Assembly (NCBI RefSeq): GCF_964340395.1
Contig: NC_135561.1
Location: 2,800,001 to 2,825,000, forward strand
Length of the DNA: 25,000 nucleotides
Direction of reading: 5' to 3'
Source: Glandiceps talaboti
Lineage: Eukaryota; Hemichordata; Enteropneusta; Spengelidae
Under the pieces are notes generated by a model, which worked only from the letters and a program-made list of their open reading frames with translations, had not been told where the DNA came from and did not search any database. A program made the position numbers and the translations under genes. Below are positions 1 to 10,372 of the stretch, piece after piece (the first letter of the stretch is position 1; each line of letters opens with the position of its first letter).

Positions 1-1000
1 GATCAAATCATTTGTAGGTACATTTTTTAATTTAATTTTTTTTAAGACGGCGTTTCATGCTTGATGCAGTATTGTCGACGATGAGGGAAGTAATATCCCT
101 ACAAATACCTTTTTGATCATACTTTATGAATTATTAATTTAATCATTAATACGTCAAATATTAAGTATCGTGTTGACATAGCCAATACATTATTACTATT
201 GATTCTGATTATAGATGACAAAGGGGTTCTAGGACAAACACCCCCGGGCAAATGCCAAAGTACTTATATTAAACATTAATTGGTATAATACAAAATATAA
301 TGAATTGATATAATATGCTCAAGATAATTGGTGTTTTCGACTCTGTTACCAGATCTAGATGGTTGCAAGCTCGGTATAAGTTGTAAATCTAACAGATAAC
401 CCGTGCTATACTAGAAATATTGGTGTACCTATTTATTGACTGTTTAGTCTATTGTTGTGTTACAGTTGAGGGAAACATTCATCACACATATCGAGAGTAA
501 GCTTGCTTTGTTTATTGTTTACGACGTCGTGATTTTGCATTTGATGACGTACATTTACGATAACCATATAACTATAATATTATTATTATTAATACGAAAT
601 TGGGTGAAAGGTATCTTATATTTGATGTTGATATTATTTTCAAAACGAAATTTGGCTACCGATTTTAAATAAGCCTGGAACCAAATTTAGTAGTATTCGT
701 ATGGTAGAACATTGCTGAATTTAAAATAGAAACGTTTTACTGAAATGTTTACGAAACAATGAGTTTATGTCTGTGTTATACCGTGCAAAACAACAAACGG
801 CTCCGGTAGCTAAAAATAATTCCATTTAAAATGTCCGCGAGAAATGCATCATATGCATAATTTATCTTAGAATAGTAACAAGAATTTAGTAAATGAAGTT
901 AAAATGTCCATGGTTCTTTTAATCACCAATATATATAGTTTGATATAACTCACGCTGATCAAGTGTCTTCAATAAATACAAAAAATAAACCGTTGTATGG
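1..1000. other. AT-rich non-coding stretch, nothing recognised
   Basis: No ORF with convincing coding character, no repeat seen elsewhere in the window, and no microsatellite. A 71-codon open frame at 457-672 is hydrophobic and AT-driven and shows no domain I recognise. Confidence 0.5.
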
Positions 1001-1047
1001 TTAGAATTAAACAAGTTAAGGATGCTCATTTTTGGGGGCGTAAGGAT

Positions 1048-1123
1048 GCCTTTACTCAAGCTTAGGGGGTCTTCGAATTCGACAACTGTTCAGTTTTGCG
1101 TTTATATTTGGGACAACGTGGAA
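1048..1123 (+). promoter_or_regulatory. Upstream region shared with the 7.0-kb locus (copy 1)
   Basis: Immediately upstream of the candidate signal-peptide exon at 1124. It contains the motif ACTCAAGCTTAGGGGG followed by TCTTCGAATTC. The locus upstream of the exon at 7158 has ACTCATGCTTAGGGGG followed by CTTCAAATCC. The CTTAGGGGG core occurs only at these two places as far as I can see, each a short distance 5' of a similar exon. The shared piece may be promoter or 5' UTR sequence carried along in a duplication. Similarity seen directly; role inferred. Confidence 0.35.
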
Positions 1124-1185
1124 ATGGAACGAGAATTGCAATTGGCTTGTATACTTGTTATAATATCACGAATCACAGTAACGGG
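1124..1185 (+). CDS. Candidate first exon encoding a signal peptide (copy 1), partial gene
   Basis: The ATG at 1124 (context GGAAATGG, purine at -3 and G at +4) opens MERELQLACILVIISRITVT followed by two bases of a Gly codon, then the strong splice donor GG|GTAAGT at 1186. The peptide has a charged N-terminus and a hydrophobic core ACILVII, as expected for a secretion signal. The exon at 7158 encodes a similar peptide, one codon shorter, ends at the same phase and the same GG|GTAAGT donor, and shares upstream sequence; the two exons are about 64% identical over their last 47 bases. I could not find a phase-compatible second exon nearby; the open frame at 1297-1482 (three Cys) does not splice in phase from this donor. 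It could be a dead duplicate. Family unknown. Confidence 0.35.
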
Positions 1186-1974
1186 GTAAGTTATCATAAT
1201 GTGTTCAAATGCATAAATTGGTTCTTTTGTTTATAACTTTCTCGTAAACCTAATGTATTTCTACATTTATACACACATTGGAAAGGGAACCGTCCCTTGA
1301 ATTATGATTCCAAACAGATATCACACGGATGTTCGTTTGAAAACATTAATTTAGTCCTACGAAACAGTACGTGTCGACTGAAAACAAAAACGCCATGCGG
1401 AGTTACAATGGTGATCCAAATACCTATTAGAAGACACAATCTAGTCATTCGCAGGAAATTGATTTCATTTCCGTCACAATAATATAGATTTGATAACAAT
1501 ATATTATTGAAGGCAGTACGGTTCAACAGTTGATATTACTCAACAACTATAGTTTCTTTACATTTCCAAAAACCCAGTATTACATAGTGGATTCATCTTT
1601 TGTTTGAATGTTGATTGTTTCTATAATTATTAACAGTATTAAAGTCTTCTATTTTTTTTAATTGATCACAACTAAATAAATAATTCAGGCGTGTTGGAAT
1701 TAAACCATCTAAGAGACAAATTACATAATCAGTTTGTACGTCATACCTCAATAATGAAACAATTATAAATATCCCTTGCTGAAGTGTTCTTAACACAACA
1801 TCACAAATTATGAAAACGACATGCGGTAGTGGATTACGTCCCTTCTTTCAAATTTCATCATTCATTAATCTATCATTTGAAGACCAACGGCGTGCACATT
1901 AAAATCATCTTTCAACCACAAAAAAAAACTTGCTCATGGTGAATGTAACGAGCTGCCCATGCAAGACGTTAACA

Positions 1975-2095
1975 GAGAGGTTTAGATACACCTTAGAACG
2001 CGTACGCCTACGGGAGCATTATCGTGCAGGCATGCACGTAATGACGCGTACAAAATTGCGTCTAGTTACCCGCGCGCGTTGACATCTTTTGTCCA
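1975..2095. promoter_or_regulatory. CpG-rich patch, possible promoter
   Basis: Within an AT-rich, CpG-poor neighbourhood this stretch contains many CpGs (for example ACGCGTACG, GACGCGTAC and CCGCGCGCG). It lies 100-220 bp upstream of the ATG at 2199, which makes it a reasonable candidate promoter for that possible exon. No TATA box is evident. Confidence 0.3.
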
Positions 2096-2198
2096 AAATG
2101 CCAGACACATGCCTCTAATTTCTAAATTTGTCCGTACTTTTGCCATTTTTCTTGCAACTACTTACCCAAACCAAAAACCAAACAATTAGTTTAAAGTT

Positions 2199-2368
2199 AT
2201 GCTTCCGAACTTGAATATAAAAATACGACATTTAATAGAAGAAAATGACAAAAACACGTATTTACAGTTGTGTGTAGACCGCCATTTTGACGTACCATCG
2301 TTTGATACAGAACGCCTGGCATGGGTTGCTTCGAATCACGTGACTATGACGCTACACGTATTGAACAC
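2199..2368 (+). CDS. Candidate 5' coding exon of an unrecognised gene
   Basis: An ATG at 2199 opens a 101-codon frame (to 2504). The first ~56 residues have balanced, protein-like composition (starts MLPNLNIKIRHLIEENDKNT, later SFDTERLAWVASNHVTM), unlike the AT-driven ORFs around it. At 2368/2369 the sequence ACACAG|GTAAAT is a good splice donor, after which the open frame becomes less convincing, so I place a possible exon end there. A CpG-rich patch lies upstream. I recognise no domain. It could equally be a single-exon small ORF running to 2504, or chance. Confidence 0.3.
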
Positions 2369-2605
2369 AGGTAAATATGCGCATTTAAACCTCTCTGATG
2401 AGAAGAAAACGTACTGTTCACAAATAATGCATTACCGAGAAAGCCTTGTTGTAAAATATAAGCTTGTAAATGTGGTAGTAAATTCACTAAGCAAATTAAT
2501 CTGATTAAAATATGATATTGTGAAAACGGCTAGATGTATTTATTTAACTCTAATTCCTTCGTGTTTTGACATTTGTTTTGTTCCGGTCAATGTCACACAC
2601 AACAA

Positions 2606-2686
2606 GATGGAAATAGAGGTAAATGAAGACACTCTAGCAGCTTTCACAACATCAGATTTTAATCAGATTGTAACCAAATTTGTTTA
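2606..2686 (+). CDS. Short ORF with a strong initiation context
   Basis: The ATG lies in CAACAAGATGG, a near-ideal metazoan start context, and opens 26 codons beginning MEIEVNEDTLAAFTTSDFNQ and ending at a TAA. A possible donor, GAG|GTAAAT, overlaps codon 4. The preceding 40 bases are T-rich like an intron end. No homology is recognised; it may be an exon start, a small ORF or chance. Confidence 0.2.
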
Positions 2687-2689
2687 AGT

Positions 2690-3176
2690 GTGGTGAATTC
2701 GAGAACGGTTGCCTTGCTTTCTCTAATCTCACATGCGTTGTTGTTTCTCTTCGATGGTCCTAACAAAATCTATTTTGCAGACACATATATCAATAGAATA
2801 CGTATTTGAAAGCATTTTGTTAGATTGTATGGCTGAATAGTGTTTGTGCAAAGAAACTAAATTAGTGAAAATGGAGAAATTTTGAAATTCGGTAAGACAG
2901 CTGTGGTTATTTACACATTATTGCTATTTTCTATTCATCAAAATGCTTTGATTGAAAGAATCAATGCTCCGATAAGTAGACTATAACATTATTTTATTGA
3001 TGCAAATATTCTCTATTGCGTGAAAACCCATCAGTTGTCTTCCAGTATAGATTTGTTAGGTAACGCTTACCTTTCCATAAGTACATTTCACAAGCAAAGT
3101 ATATGGAAACTGTTGTTGGCAATGAATTTCTTAATCAGGCATCAGTGTGCGAATCTATGAATCAATGCGATTAATA

Positions 3177-3177
<1 letters not shown>
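2690..3177. other. Non-coding stretch, nothing recognised
   Basis: AT-rich sequence leading into the microsatellite cluster; no convincing ORF or repeat was seen. Confidence 0.5.

Positions 3178-3266
<89 letters not shown>
3178..3266. repeat. (TA)n microsatellite, about 44 units
   Basis: Uninterrupted TA dinucleotide array of about 89 bp. It can extrude as a cruciform. The YIYI reading frames on both strands are an artefact of the repeat. Confidence 0.98.
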
Positions 3267-3269
<3 letters not shown>

Positions 3270-3302
3270 GGAGCTGCAGCGAAGCAGCTTACGATACATA
3301 GT
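3267..3302. other. Unique island with small hairpin between two microsatellites
   Basis: Only about 36 bp of non-repetitive sequence separates the TA array from the CATA array. It contains AGCTGC-AGCGAA-GCAGCT, a perfect 6-bp stem with a 6-base loop. Confidence 0.5.
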
Positions 3303-3336
3303 ATACATACATACATACATACATACATACATACAT

Positions 3337-3371
<35 letters not shown>

Positions 3372-3482
3372 TACATACATACATACATACATACATACAT
3401 ACATACATACATACATACATACATACATACATACATACATACATACATACATACATACATACATACATACATACATACATAC
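3303..3482. repeat. (CATA)n / (CA)n / (CATA)n compound microsatellite
   Basis: Tetranucleotide ATAC array of about 50 bp, an internal (AC)n block at about 3353-3371, then a further ~110 bp of the same tetranucleotide in the same orientation. It probably grew by slippage from a CATA seed. The HTYI/MYVC ORFs here are repeat artefacts. Confidence 0.98.
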
Positions 3483-3489
3483 CTTTACA

Positions 3490-4040
3490 ATATAGATAAA
3501 CCTCAGATTATGTTATTTGTATTTGGAATCTAAATAACCTATTGATGTTTACTATCACAGACAAACGGAGAAATTTATCGTTACAGCAGACGTTACTTAA
3601 TGATTTATTATTCCAGAGAGTTCAATTTGAAACGTACTATGTTTATCGATTGTTTGACAATTCCAGGCCTCATGAGACATCTATAGGAATTTCTAACGTT
3701 CTTCTTGATAATATTGTCGACAATCATGTGTCTGTGCAATCTTAGTTTTCGTCTAATGACATGATACATATATTTCAAATGTATGATAAGTCAGACCATA
3801 GATAATCACCATGTGTAACACAGAAGAATATGATCTAAAGTCAAACAGCAATTTTTTTTATATGCAACAGGAGTATATATAAGTATTAGTTGACAAGTCA
3901 ATATTTCAGCGTGGAACTAGGTCACATATTTGTCTGCAGGTGCCAGTATTATTGTCACCTTGGGATTTAGGGTTGTAAAGTTTGGAGAGATTCATTAGTG
4001 ATATTATCAATGGCATCAGGGATATCTATCTTGATTTTAC
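3490..4040. other. Non-coding stretch, nothing recognised
   Basis: A 67-codon open frame at 3542-3745 has no recognised domain or splice support. No repeats shared with the rest of the window were seen. Confidence 0.45.
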
Positions 4041-4047
4041 TGATGCC

Positions 4048-4098
4048 ACACACACGCATACACACACACACGCGCGCGCGCGCGCGCGCAAGCACACA
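4048..4098. repeat. (CA)n(CG)n alternating purine-pyrimidine tract
   Basis: CA repeats run directly into a pure (CG) block at 4071-4089 and then CACACA again. Every step is purine-pyrimidine alternating over most of the tract, the classic Z-DNA-forming composition. A 19-base CG run is unusual in DNA otherwise poor in CpG. Confidence 0.95.
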
Positions 4099-4099
4099 T

Positions 4100-5820
4100 T
4101 CATTTATAGACATTTCGCGCAATCGAACAAACATTCATGACTATCTTGGTATCCAGTTGGAATTCATGAACATGCATTTGTCATCTAATATATATTTGCA
4201 TGACTACTAAGTAATGTGGTGGTTTAAGTGCTATCATAAAATGAATTTCCAGAACTGAAAGAATGGAGTGGCGTTCCAATTGTATCCTATCTTAGAATTA
4301 CGGAACAATGTAAGCAAAACACCTTCTTTAAAATTTACAGGTACTTTTGTTGAGTACATATATAGCTATCAGATATACTAACAACCAGGGTTAAACATCT
4401 ATTACATGCACAAACAACGGCAAACCTATTACCGAAGTTAATGATAGAATGTCTTTTTCTGTAGCCAGTGTTATTTTTTATTGTAAGTCAAACAAATGTA
4501 TCTTCCTGGTCCCTGCAGTAAAGGAATCAATTGCCAGGGCTGCGTTGTACAGCTTTATTGGACAAATTATTTCTCAATTTAATAGCATAAAATTTATGAT
4601 TCTCTTGAAAATTTAGCATAGCACGTTTTAACCTGTTTATCATGCTGTGCCAATAAATGTCATTTACACACCACATATATTAATCAGAAATGTTGACAGC
4701 AACATGAATAGCAATTAGTTAATAGTTCTTTAATAGAAAATATAATTTTTGCTACCTTGAATTACTCATTGGACATTACCGTAAGTGAACGGCAGTTCAT
4801 CATACATGCAGGATAAAACAAGTCTTCACCGAAAACACGTTGCCTAACGCCGACGGGGTATTCTCAACAAAAATGTTTATGTTTAATGACAATGGGTAAA
4901 TCAGTTAAATTGAGTAAAGAAAACTAACTGAATTAATTCAGTTTTCTATTCGGAGTATGGTTTTTCAAGCTTTTGTATAAATATCTAGAACTGTTCTAAC
5001 TGTTCAATTGATGTATATATCAGTAACAACATAACTTTAACTCAAATGTTCTGTATCACATTGTATTCAATTTTAAAGAATTCAACCTGAACAGCGTACT
5101 TCCAACTTTCTCTTATTGATTAATTTCATGATTTTCAAATTTGAACCTGTAGGTCAACGTTAAAGTCAAACAATATGCACCTGGCAGATATGATATATAT
5201 ACATATATTAAATATATATATGGAATTACGTTCAAAAGTAATTTCATTGAGCTATTGTAACAACTGTGAATTCGTTCATGAAATATTGACATCAGATGTT
5301 GAGAGAGTTTAAATCTAGGAATCTGATTTAAACTAGACATTAGCATACATGTGCCACATGCATCCAAGTGGCCCTGAATAGGAGTAGTGTACACATTATT
5401 GACAGCTATGTCGTATCATGGCCGCTGTATCCGTGCCCGACCATCGACCATCGCAACACACAATCGTTTATATTCCTTAGCTTGGGGAAATTAGAACGAG
5501 ATCTCCAAAGTATATTGTAACTGTTTTCCTCAAAACATACCCATGTTAGGACTGCTCAGCCTCAGCCAATCATATTCTTGATTCTACCTAAAGACAGTCA
5601 TGATATGTCAGGTCATGTTTAACATAATTAGTCTACGTTCAGTTTTGAGTTGTCATGACAATGTATGCATTCGATTGAAACACAATAATAGCATCTTCAA
5701 CAGATATTCATCTTAAACGATCTGTACCGGTAATGTGATGACACCATTACATTACGGGTTTCGTAAACTTTAAGTTTTGTTGCAAATTGTAACATACTGA
5801 ATATAGCAATAAACCTCCGC
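4100..5820. other. Long AT-rich non-coding stretch
   Basis: No coding frame, LINE piece or dispersed repeat recognised. Short TA-rich palindromes occur at about 5193-5220. The 93-codon minus-strand frame at 5113-5394 shows no domain I know. Confidence 0.45.
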
Positions 5821-5903
5821 TGGAGATGAATGGTCCTTGGTTTTGACCAGCTGATTCTATATATCTCGTCAACTGGTCAAAATATTGGGGTGTGTCATCT
5901 CCA
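5821..5903 (+). ncRNA. Pre-miRNA-like hairpin (candidate, either strand)
   Basis: Arms pair as GGAGATGA/TCATCTCC at the base (8 bp), then a partly paired middle with G-U pairs and an internal loop, then a perfect 10-bp stem TTTTGACCAG/CTGGTCAAAA, closed by a ~22-nt loop. The overall length (~83 nt) and the single long stem with an internal mismatch zone resemble an animal miRNA precursor. The arm TGGTCC...ACCAGCTG loosely recalls miR-133 but has a different middle and lies on the other arm, so I do not assign it. No target-site duplication is seen at its ends. It may instead be a foldback repeat. Confidence 0.3.
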
Positions 5904-5904
5904 T

Positions 5905-7020
5905 GAAGCGTTGCTTTGCTTGAATACATATAACCAATTGGACTATATTATTTCAGTATTTTCTGGAATACACAACGTAATCACTACTTTGCAACATCGC
6001 TACAGTGTATAGATATATACCTTTCTTCTCTTTTCTTCAATGTATACATGCACATGGTATGATCTGATTGATTCATATCTAAACATGCTGCACACCAGCC
6101 ATTAGAGTTCCTGTTGCTGATATATCTCATGATCATGTAGAGAATACATTTTAAGCGATCATTTGACTGGCTTGGTGATTTGTTGATGATGAATCGTTAC
6201 ATTTGAATTCAATAGCCATTTACTATAAATTCGTCATTTGTATAATTCTTCAAAGTTGCACAATTTAATCTAGAACGCTTGCTTGAAACAATCAATCTTT
6301 TCAAGACCCCCACCTACCGAATAAGAGCACGTTTAGGCATGTGTTCTAGTATATACTGGTATCATCGGGTTGACGGGAATGACGGTCTAGCTGTTGACAG
6401 TGTGCGTCACTAATTAATTGTAAAATATCATAGATGAAATAACCTGTTATAATTAAATTTCGATCATAAAAATATATCATGTTTATGGCGATAAGTTTGC
6501 GGGTTGGATATATGTTAATGCGATGCTTGCAATGATATTGTTTATGTATACAAAGTTTGTAACTGTACATGCACGGTACATGTATATTCCATTTTGTTTT
6601 GACACAAAATGGGTAACAATTAATGAGTTTGGTTTTGAGTTTTGAACAGATTGAGAAATTGGCTACAATTTTTTGAGAGGATACAATGGCAGTGTGTATT
6701 GTTCATATGAAAGAGAATTTGTTAGGCGCCATCCTTTTTTTAAATGACAAATGACTTCAAGAACTAAATATAATTTTGGAAAGTCCATTATGAATAAATT
6801 ATTTCCATGCACTAGTAAAGAGAAAAACAAATACAATAATATTATCATTTAGACGTGGGGTATTCAAATTTCTAAAAATCAATATCATATGATGAAAAAT
6901 ATCATTACCGCTCAGCATACGTTGTGAATATTATTATTTTCTCAAAGTACACATGCGTGTGGCGTTATCGTGTCTATATATATAGAGATATGCGCATGGC
7001 CTTTTGTATTGTGCCAAGAC
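5905..7020. other. AT-rich non-coding stretch with a few small hairpins
   Basis: At 6589-6612 CCATTTTGT and ACAAAATGG form a perfect 9-bp stem with a 6-base loop. At about 6972-6983 there is a short CTATATATATAG palindrome. No coding region is recognised. Confidence 0.45.
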
Positions 7021-7157
7021 TCTACTCATGCTTAGGGGGCTTCAAATCCTACATCACCGAACAAAATTGATCACTGGCAATTAGTTAGGTTGCCTAACAT
7101 GTCACGTGTCGCATGATGTTGGACTACAAGAGAAAATAATAATGCAGTAATGAAGAA
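7021..7157 (+). promoter_or_regulatory. Upstream region shared with the 1.0-kb locus (copy 2)
   Basis: Carries ACTCATGCTTAGGGGG then CTTCAAATCC, matching the motif upstream of the exon at 1124, and lies 5' of the second signal-peptide exon. The distance to the ATG is about 60 bp longer than in copy 1. Probable duplicated promoter or 5' UTR; function inferred only. Confidence 0.35.
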
Positions 7158-7216
7158 ATGGAGAAATTGAAATGGACTTTTATTATTGTTGTTTTATCAG
7201 GATCAAGGGTGACAGG
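7158..7216 (+). CDS. Candidate first exon encoding a signal peptide (copy 2), partial gene
   Basis: The ATG (context AAGAAATGG) opens MEKLKWTFIIVVLSGSRVT plus two bases of Gly, then GG|GTAAGT. Charged start, hydrophobic core WTFIIVVL and small residues near the end fit a secretion signal. The phase, donor and length match the exon at 1124. A good acceptor (TTTCAATTTTCAG|ACG) follows at 7308; splicing there continues in frame for only 16 further residues (RAQMFLIYHNYPKQIY) before a TAA. Either this is a 36-residue secreted peptide gene, or the real second exon is elsewhere, or it is a relic. Confidence 0.35.
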
Positions 7217-7308
7217 GTAAGTTGCTCTGCCATGATGTTAAAATACAATAACTGTGTCACTTTGCTAGTGTTTGATGTATATAATAGTTCAAGCATTTCA
7301 ATTTTCAG

Positions 7309-7360
7309 ACGAGCACAGATGTTTCTGATTTATCATAACTACCCTAAACAAATATATTAA
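7309..7360 (+). CDS. Possible second exon of the copy-2 mini-gene
   Basis: Begins after a polypyrimidine-CAG acceptor and stays in phase with the 7158-7216 exon (GG|A CGA GCA CAG ATG), ending at a TAA. The intron would be 92 bp. The peptide is short and not recognised. Confidence 0.18.
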
Positions 7361-7608
7361 AACTAATAACATATAAACACTTATTCGCTAGGTTATATTA
7401 GTAATTATGCTAATCTGGACTCAGATAGATCGATAATTTACTAGGTACTTATGTGTTTCCTTTTGTTGTCTAAGTGATAATATAATGCACGTCAGACAAG
7501 ACAATTTATTAGTGACATTAAAAAGGAGATGTGTAGATATTTTTAATGAAAGTAATAGTAATTACCAAGATCAAAAATCATTTATGTAATGTAATAGACT
7601 TGCAAAAG

Positions 7609-7622
7609 GTCTGTGTCTGTCC

Positions 7623-7657
<35 letters not shown>

Positions 7658-7673
7658 CATCTATCTATCTATC
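7609..7673. repeat. (TCTG)n / (ATCT)n microsatellite
   Basis: About 12 TCTG/GTCT units (one variant, GTCC) followed by three to four ATCT units: a compound tetranucleotide array. Confidence 0.96.
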
Positions 7674-7679
7674 CATATA

Positions 7680-9216
7680 CAAAAACTCTCAATAACTACT
7701 CAAGTGATCGAAATGAAACTTTGCACACTTATTTTTCACATTTATGGCGAGAACTGGTTAAGTTTTAGAGAAATGCCATGGGCTGGTTAGCGAGATTTAG
7801 TAATTTTTTGTATCATAATTCACGACGAGTCAGCATTTTCACACTAAAAACCTAGTTAGTGATGGTTCTTTGTTCTCAGTCTTTTATTGAATGGTATGAC
7901 CACATTACAACCGAAAGCTTCGCCAAGGAATCTGACTGAAATTTGGTTTTCATTTATTTTTTTTGTCATATGCATACTAACGTTTTCCAAAATGAATAGA
8001 ATACCGTCACTGTTTTTATAATAGTAATTAAACTAATTTTAAATTTCCGTACATAATGTATAACTATAACAAAAATACTCTGCAATGAAGACATCTTACC
8101 TAACGGTTAATATAATTTTCCTTGATAGTAAGTTGTAATGGAAACGAATATTTAAACAGTGAATTATATTGATGCTTTTTTTCCCAAAATAATACTCCTT
8201 GATAACACAATAGATGCTTATTCAACAATACTTGCTTCAACTAGCCAGCAAATGCGATTTGAAGCTCTTCCTTGTCACTTGCTATAAAAAAGGATTGCCC
8301 AAAAGTAGTGCTGTTGAATTGCGTTTTTGATTCCACAGTAGTAAGACCCATTATCATAGTTGTAAACATTAGCAAAACACATAAAACTGTGATAAGGGAC
8401 ATATTTCAAGTATCTACATCTACATCACACTATGTTGTATTGATAGATTTGACCTAATTCATTCATTTGTTTATTCATGTATTTATTAAAACGACAATAA
8501 ACACTGTACAAGGCCATCAGACTGGTCGAAATCGTCCTTGGTCATTGACTTCATCTTCGTGATAAATTACACGATTTCTATTCATTTATTATAGATGTAC
8601 TGTAAGTTTCTACTTGGCGAACTGCATATCGAACTCCTGTACTTTGTACTTTGTATGTCCTTCAAGTACAATATTCAAATTAATTTGAAAGCTTAAATAA
8701 CACTAGTAGAAAAAATAGTACAGTTTACGACACTTTCCGTACTATAGTTCAGATTGAGTTCAATTCTGTACTTTTATGCTGATGAGGTGGACGTTTCTGT
8801 ACTTTCCCATTAGCGCCTGTCTAATCGGATTATACTCGATCTGAAAAATAGTTCAGATTGCGAGTCGGAAGTGATTTGAATACATTTGCATTTAGTTCAG
8901 AATATATTCATGAGTTCACCCCCATAACCGGGCAGTAAACAAATGAATATTCAAATCTATCTCGCCTGCATGTGATTCAAGGCGTGTACACTAATTGTTT
9001 GACCCACAGAAAACTAACAGTAACACTATTTAGTTAGTTAGTTGTCTGTGTTTGACCACATGAAGGCGGAGGGGGAGGGTGCAAAAGAAAAGGGTTACAC
9101 ACATGTACAGTGTATGATATGATGAGAGCTACATTTAATGTACATGTACATACGAACTGACATGTATACGTACATGTACAACTACGCTAGCATGTAAACG
9201 TTAGCAAAAACTCTTA
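7680..9216. other. Non-coding stretch with minor local repeats
   Basis: No gene recognised. At 8745 and 8849 the phrase TAGTTCAGATTG recurs, and CTGTACTTT recurs several times between 8638 and 8805, suggesting a local degenerate duplication. Palindromic TACATGTACA words cluster at about 9100-9180. Confidence 0.45.
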
Positions 9217-9262
9217 CTACTACCTCAGACCACTAAAATACTAGAGTGGTCTGAGCTACTAC
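9217..9262. mobile_element. CTCAG-family 32-bp palindrome with exact 7-bp TSD
   Basis: CTCAGACCACTAAAATA followed by CTAGAGTGGTCTGAG (9224-9255) has terminal arms CTCAGACCACT/AGTGGTCTGAG that are perfectly complementary over 11 bp. It is flanked by CTACTAC on both sides (9217-9223, 9256-9262). Its first 17 bases match the left end of the 183-bp element at 10380 at 16 of 17 positions. The flank is itself a short CTA run, which weakens the TSD a little. Confidence 0.75.
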
Positions 9263-10372
9263 TACTTGCAAAAAGTATTTACAAGCATTTCCATGTAGGT
9301 CAATGAAATATCACCTATGTGGGTTATACTTCAATAGTCGGTCAAACAGCGTAAAGGTCTACATTCTACAATGACAGACATGATTGTTCAACTCGGTGCG
9401 ATCTAAGATGAATTCACGGTGTATATTTGGTTACGTCGCCTTTGAATTGATGATGACGACTCGTCCGACCTAGACTGTTCTGGTCCAGTTTCAAGTGAAA
9501 GTCAGAATTATCACGGTGCCATTGATTATACTAACTGTGATGAAACTCGCCCACTCTAGTCTCTATGACTTCATTAGCCCCAAAATGCAAGAACTTAATA
9601 ATGGTATTGTAAATCGAAGTTCATGCATGCTCTGACTGTCGCCTGTTTTTTGTTTTCTTACATTTTATACAATTTTGAATTGTTAGCTTTGTATTTCCTG
9701 CATTAATGTTGAAAACTGGTCTTTTTACTGTGCGTCTTCAATGCGCAGGTAAAATAGTGTGTTAATCTAGCATCGTGAGTACGCGCTCGCTTATGGTTTC
9801 GCATACCTTGGACTGCCTGTCATTCAGTATTGTTTTAGCCTATTTATTTCTAAAGAAAAATGGTCTGTAAAGGGACTGCTTTAGTTGTCACAGTGCCTTT
9901 GTGGATTTATAAATCGATTTATGACAAGTGAGTCTACCTATTTTTTTCCGACCCACTCAGTCAAGGAGTGCGATACACCAATCACCGTGTATTTAGCTTT
10001 GTATACAGTGTATGGATAATAGCAAGTTTCGGGACTGAAAAATCATAAATTGTTTGTTAGACTTATTTTTTATTCAATGTAATCTGGGTTGATTGGGAAT
10101 TTTCAGATATCAGGATTTAAACCTCGGATTTCAACTCAGAAAGGCTATATTTTTTGCCTCAGTCTGAATTATATTAGTAGAACTCTCACCAACGTTCCCA
10201 ATGTGAAGTGATCTGAAAGTTGGTGAGAGGTCCTCACGTTGGATTGCAGCACTGCATGTTCTTGCTGAGAAGATAAAGAGGTGTAGTAATTATGGTTTAA
10301 AACTGACTTTTACAAACGCCAGTCGTGTAGGGTCTATGATTTTTTATGTTGTGGATGAATGCGGCACTTTGA
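9263..10372. other. Non-coding stretch; one 11-bp stem hairpin
   Basis: CTCTCACCAAC (10183-10193) and GTTGGTGAGAG (10219-10229) form a perfect inverted repeat with a 25-base loop and no target duplication. No coding region was seen. Confidence 0.5.

Noticed and set aside
1297-1482. Cys-containing ORF as second exon of the 1124 signal-peptide exon
   Set aside because: No AG acceptor gives the required phase without a stop; kept only as a remark.
3147-3533. Open frames of YIYI and HTYI/MYVC repeats on both strands
   Set aside because: Direct translations of microsatellites that contain no stop codon in some frames; no flanking coding signal.
5821-5903. Assignment of the hairpin as miR-133
   Set aside because: The resemblance is split by several different bases and lies on the opposite arm from the conserved mature miR-133.
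7609-7673. CRISPR-like regular repeats
   Set aside because: Four-base microsatellite without spacers; the window is eukaryotic.
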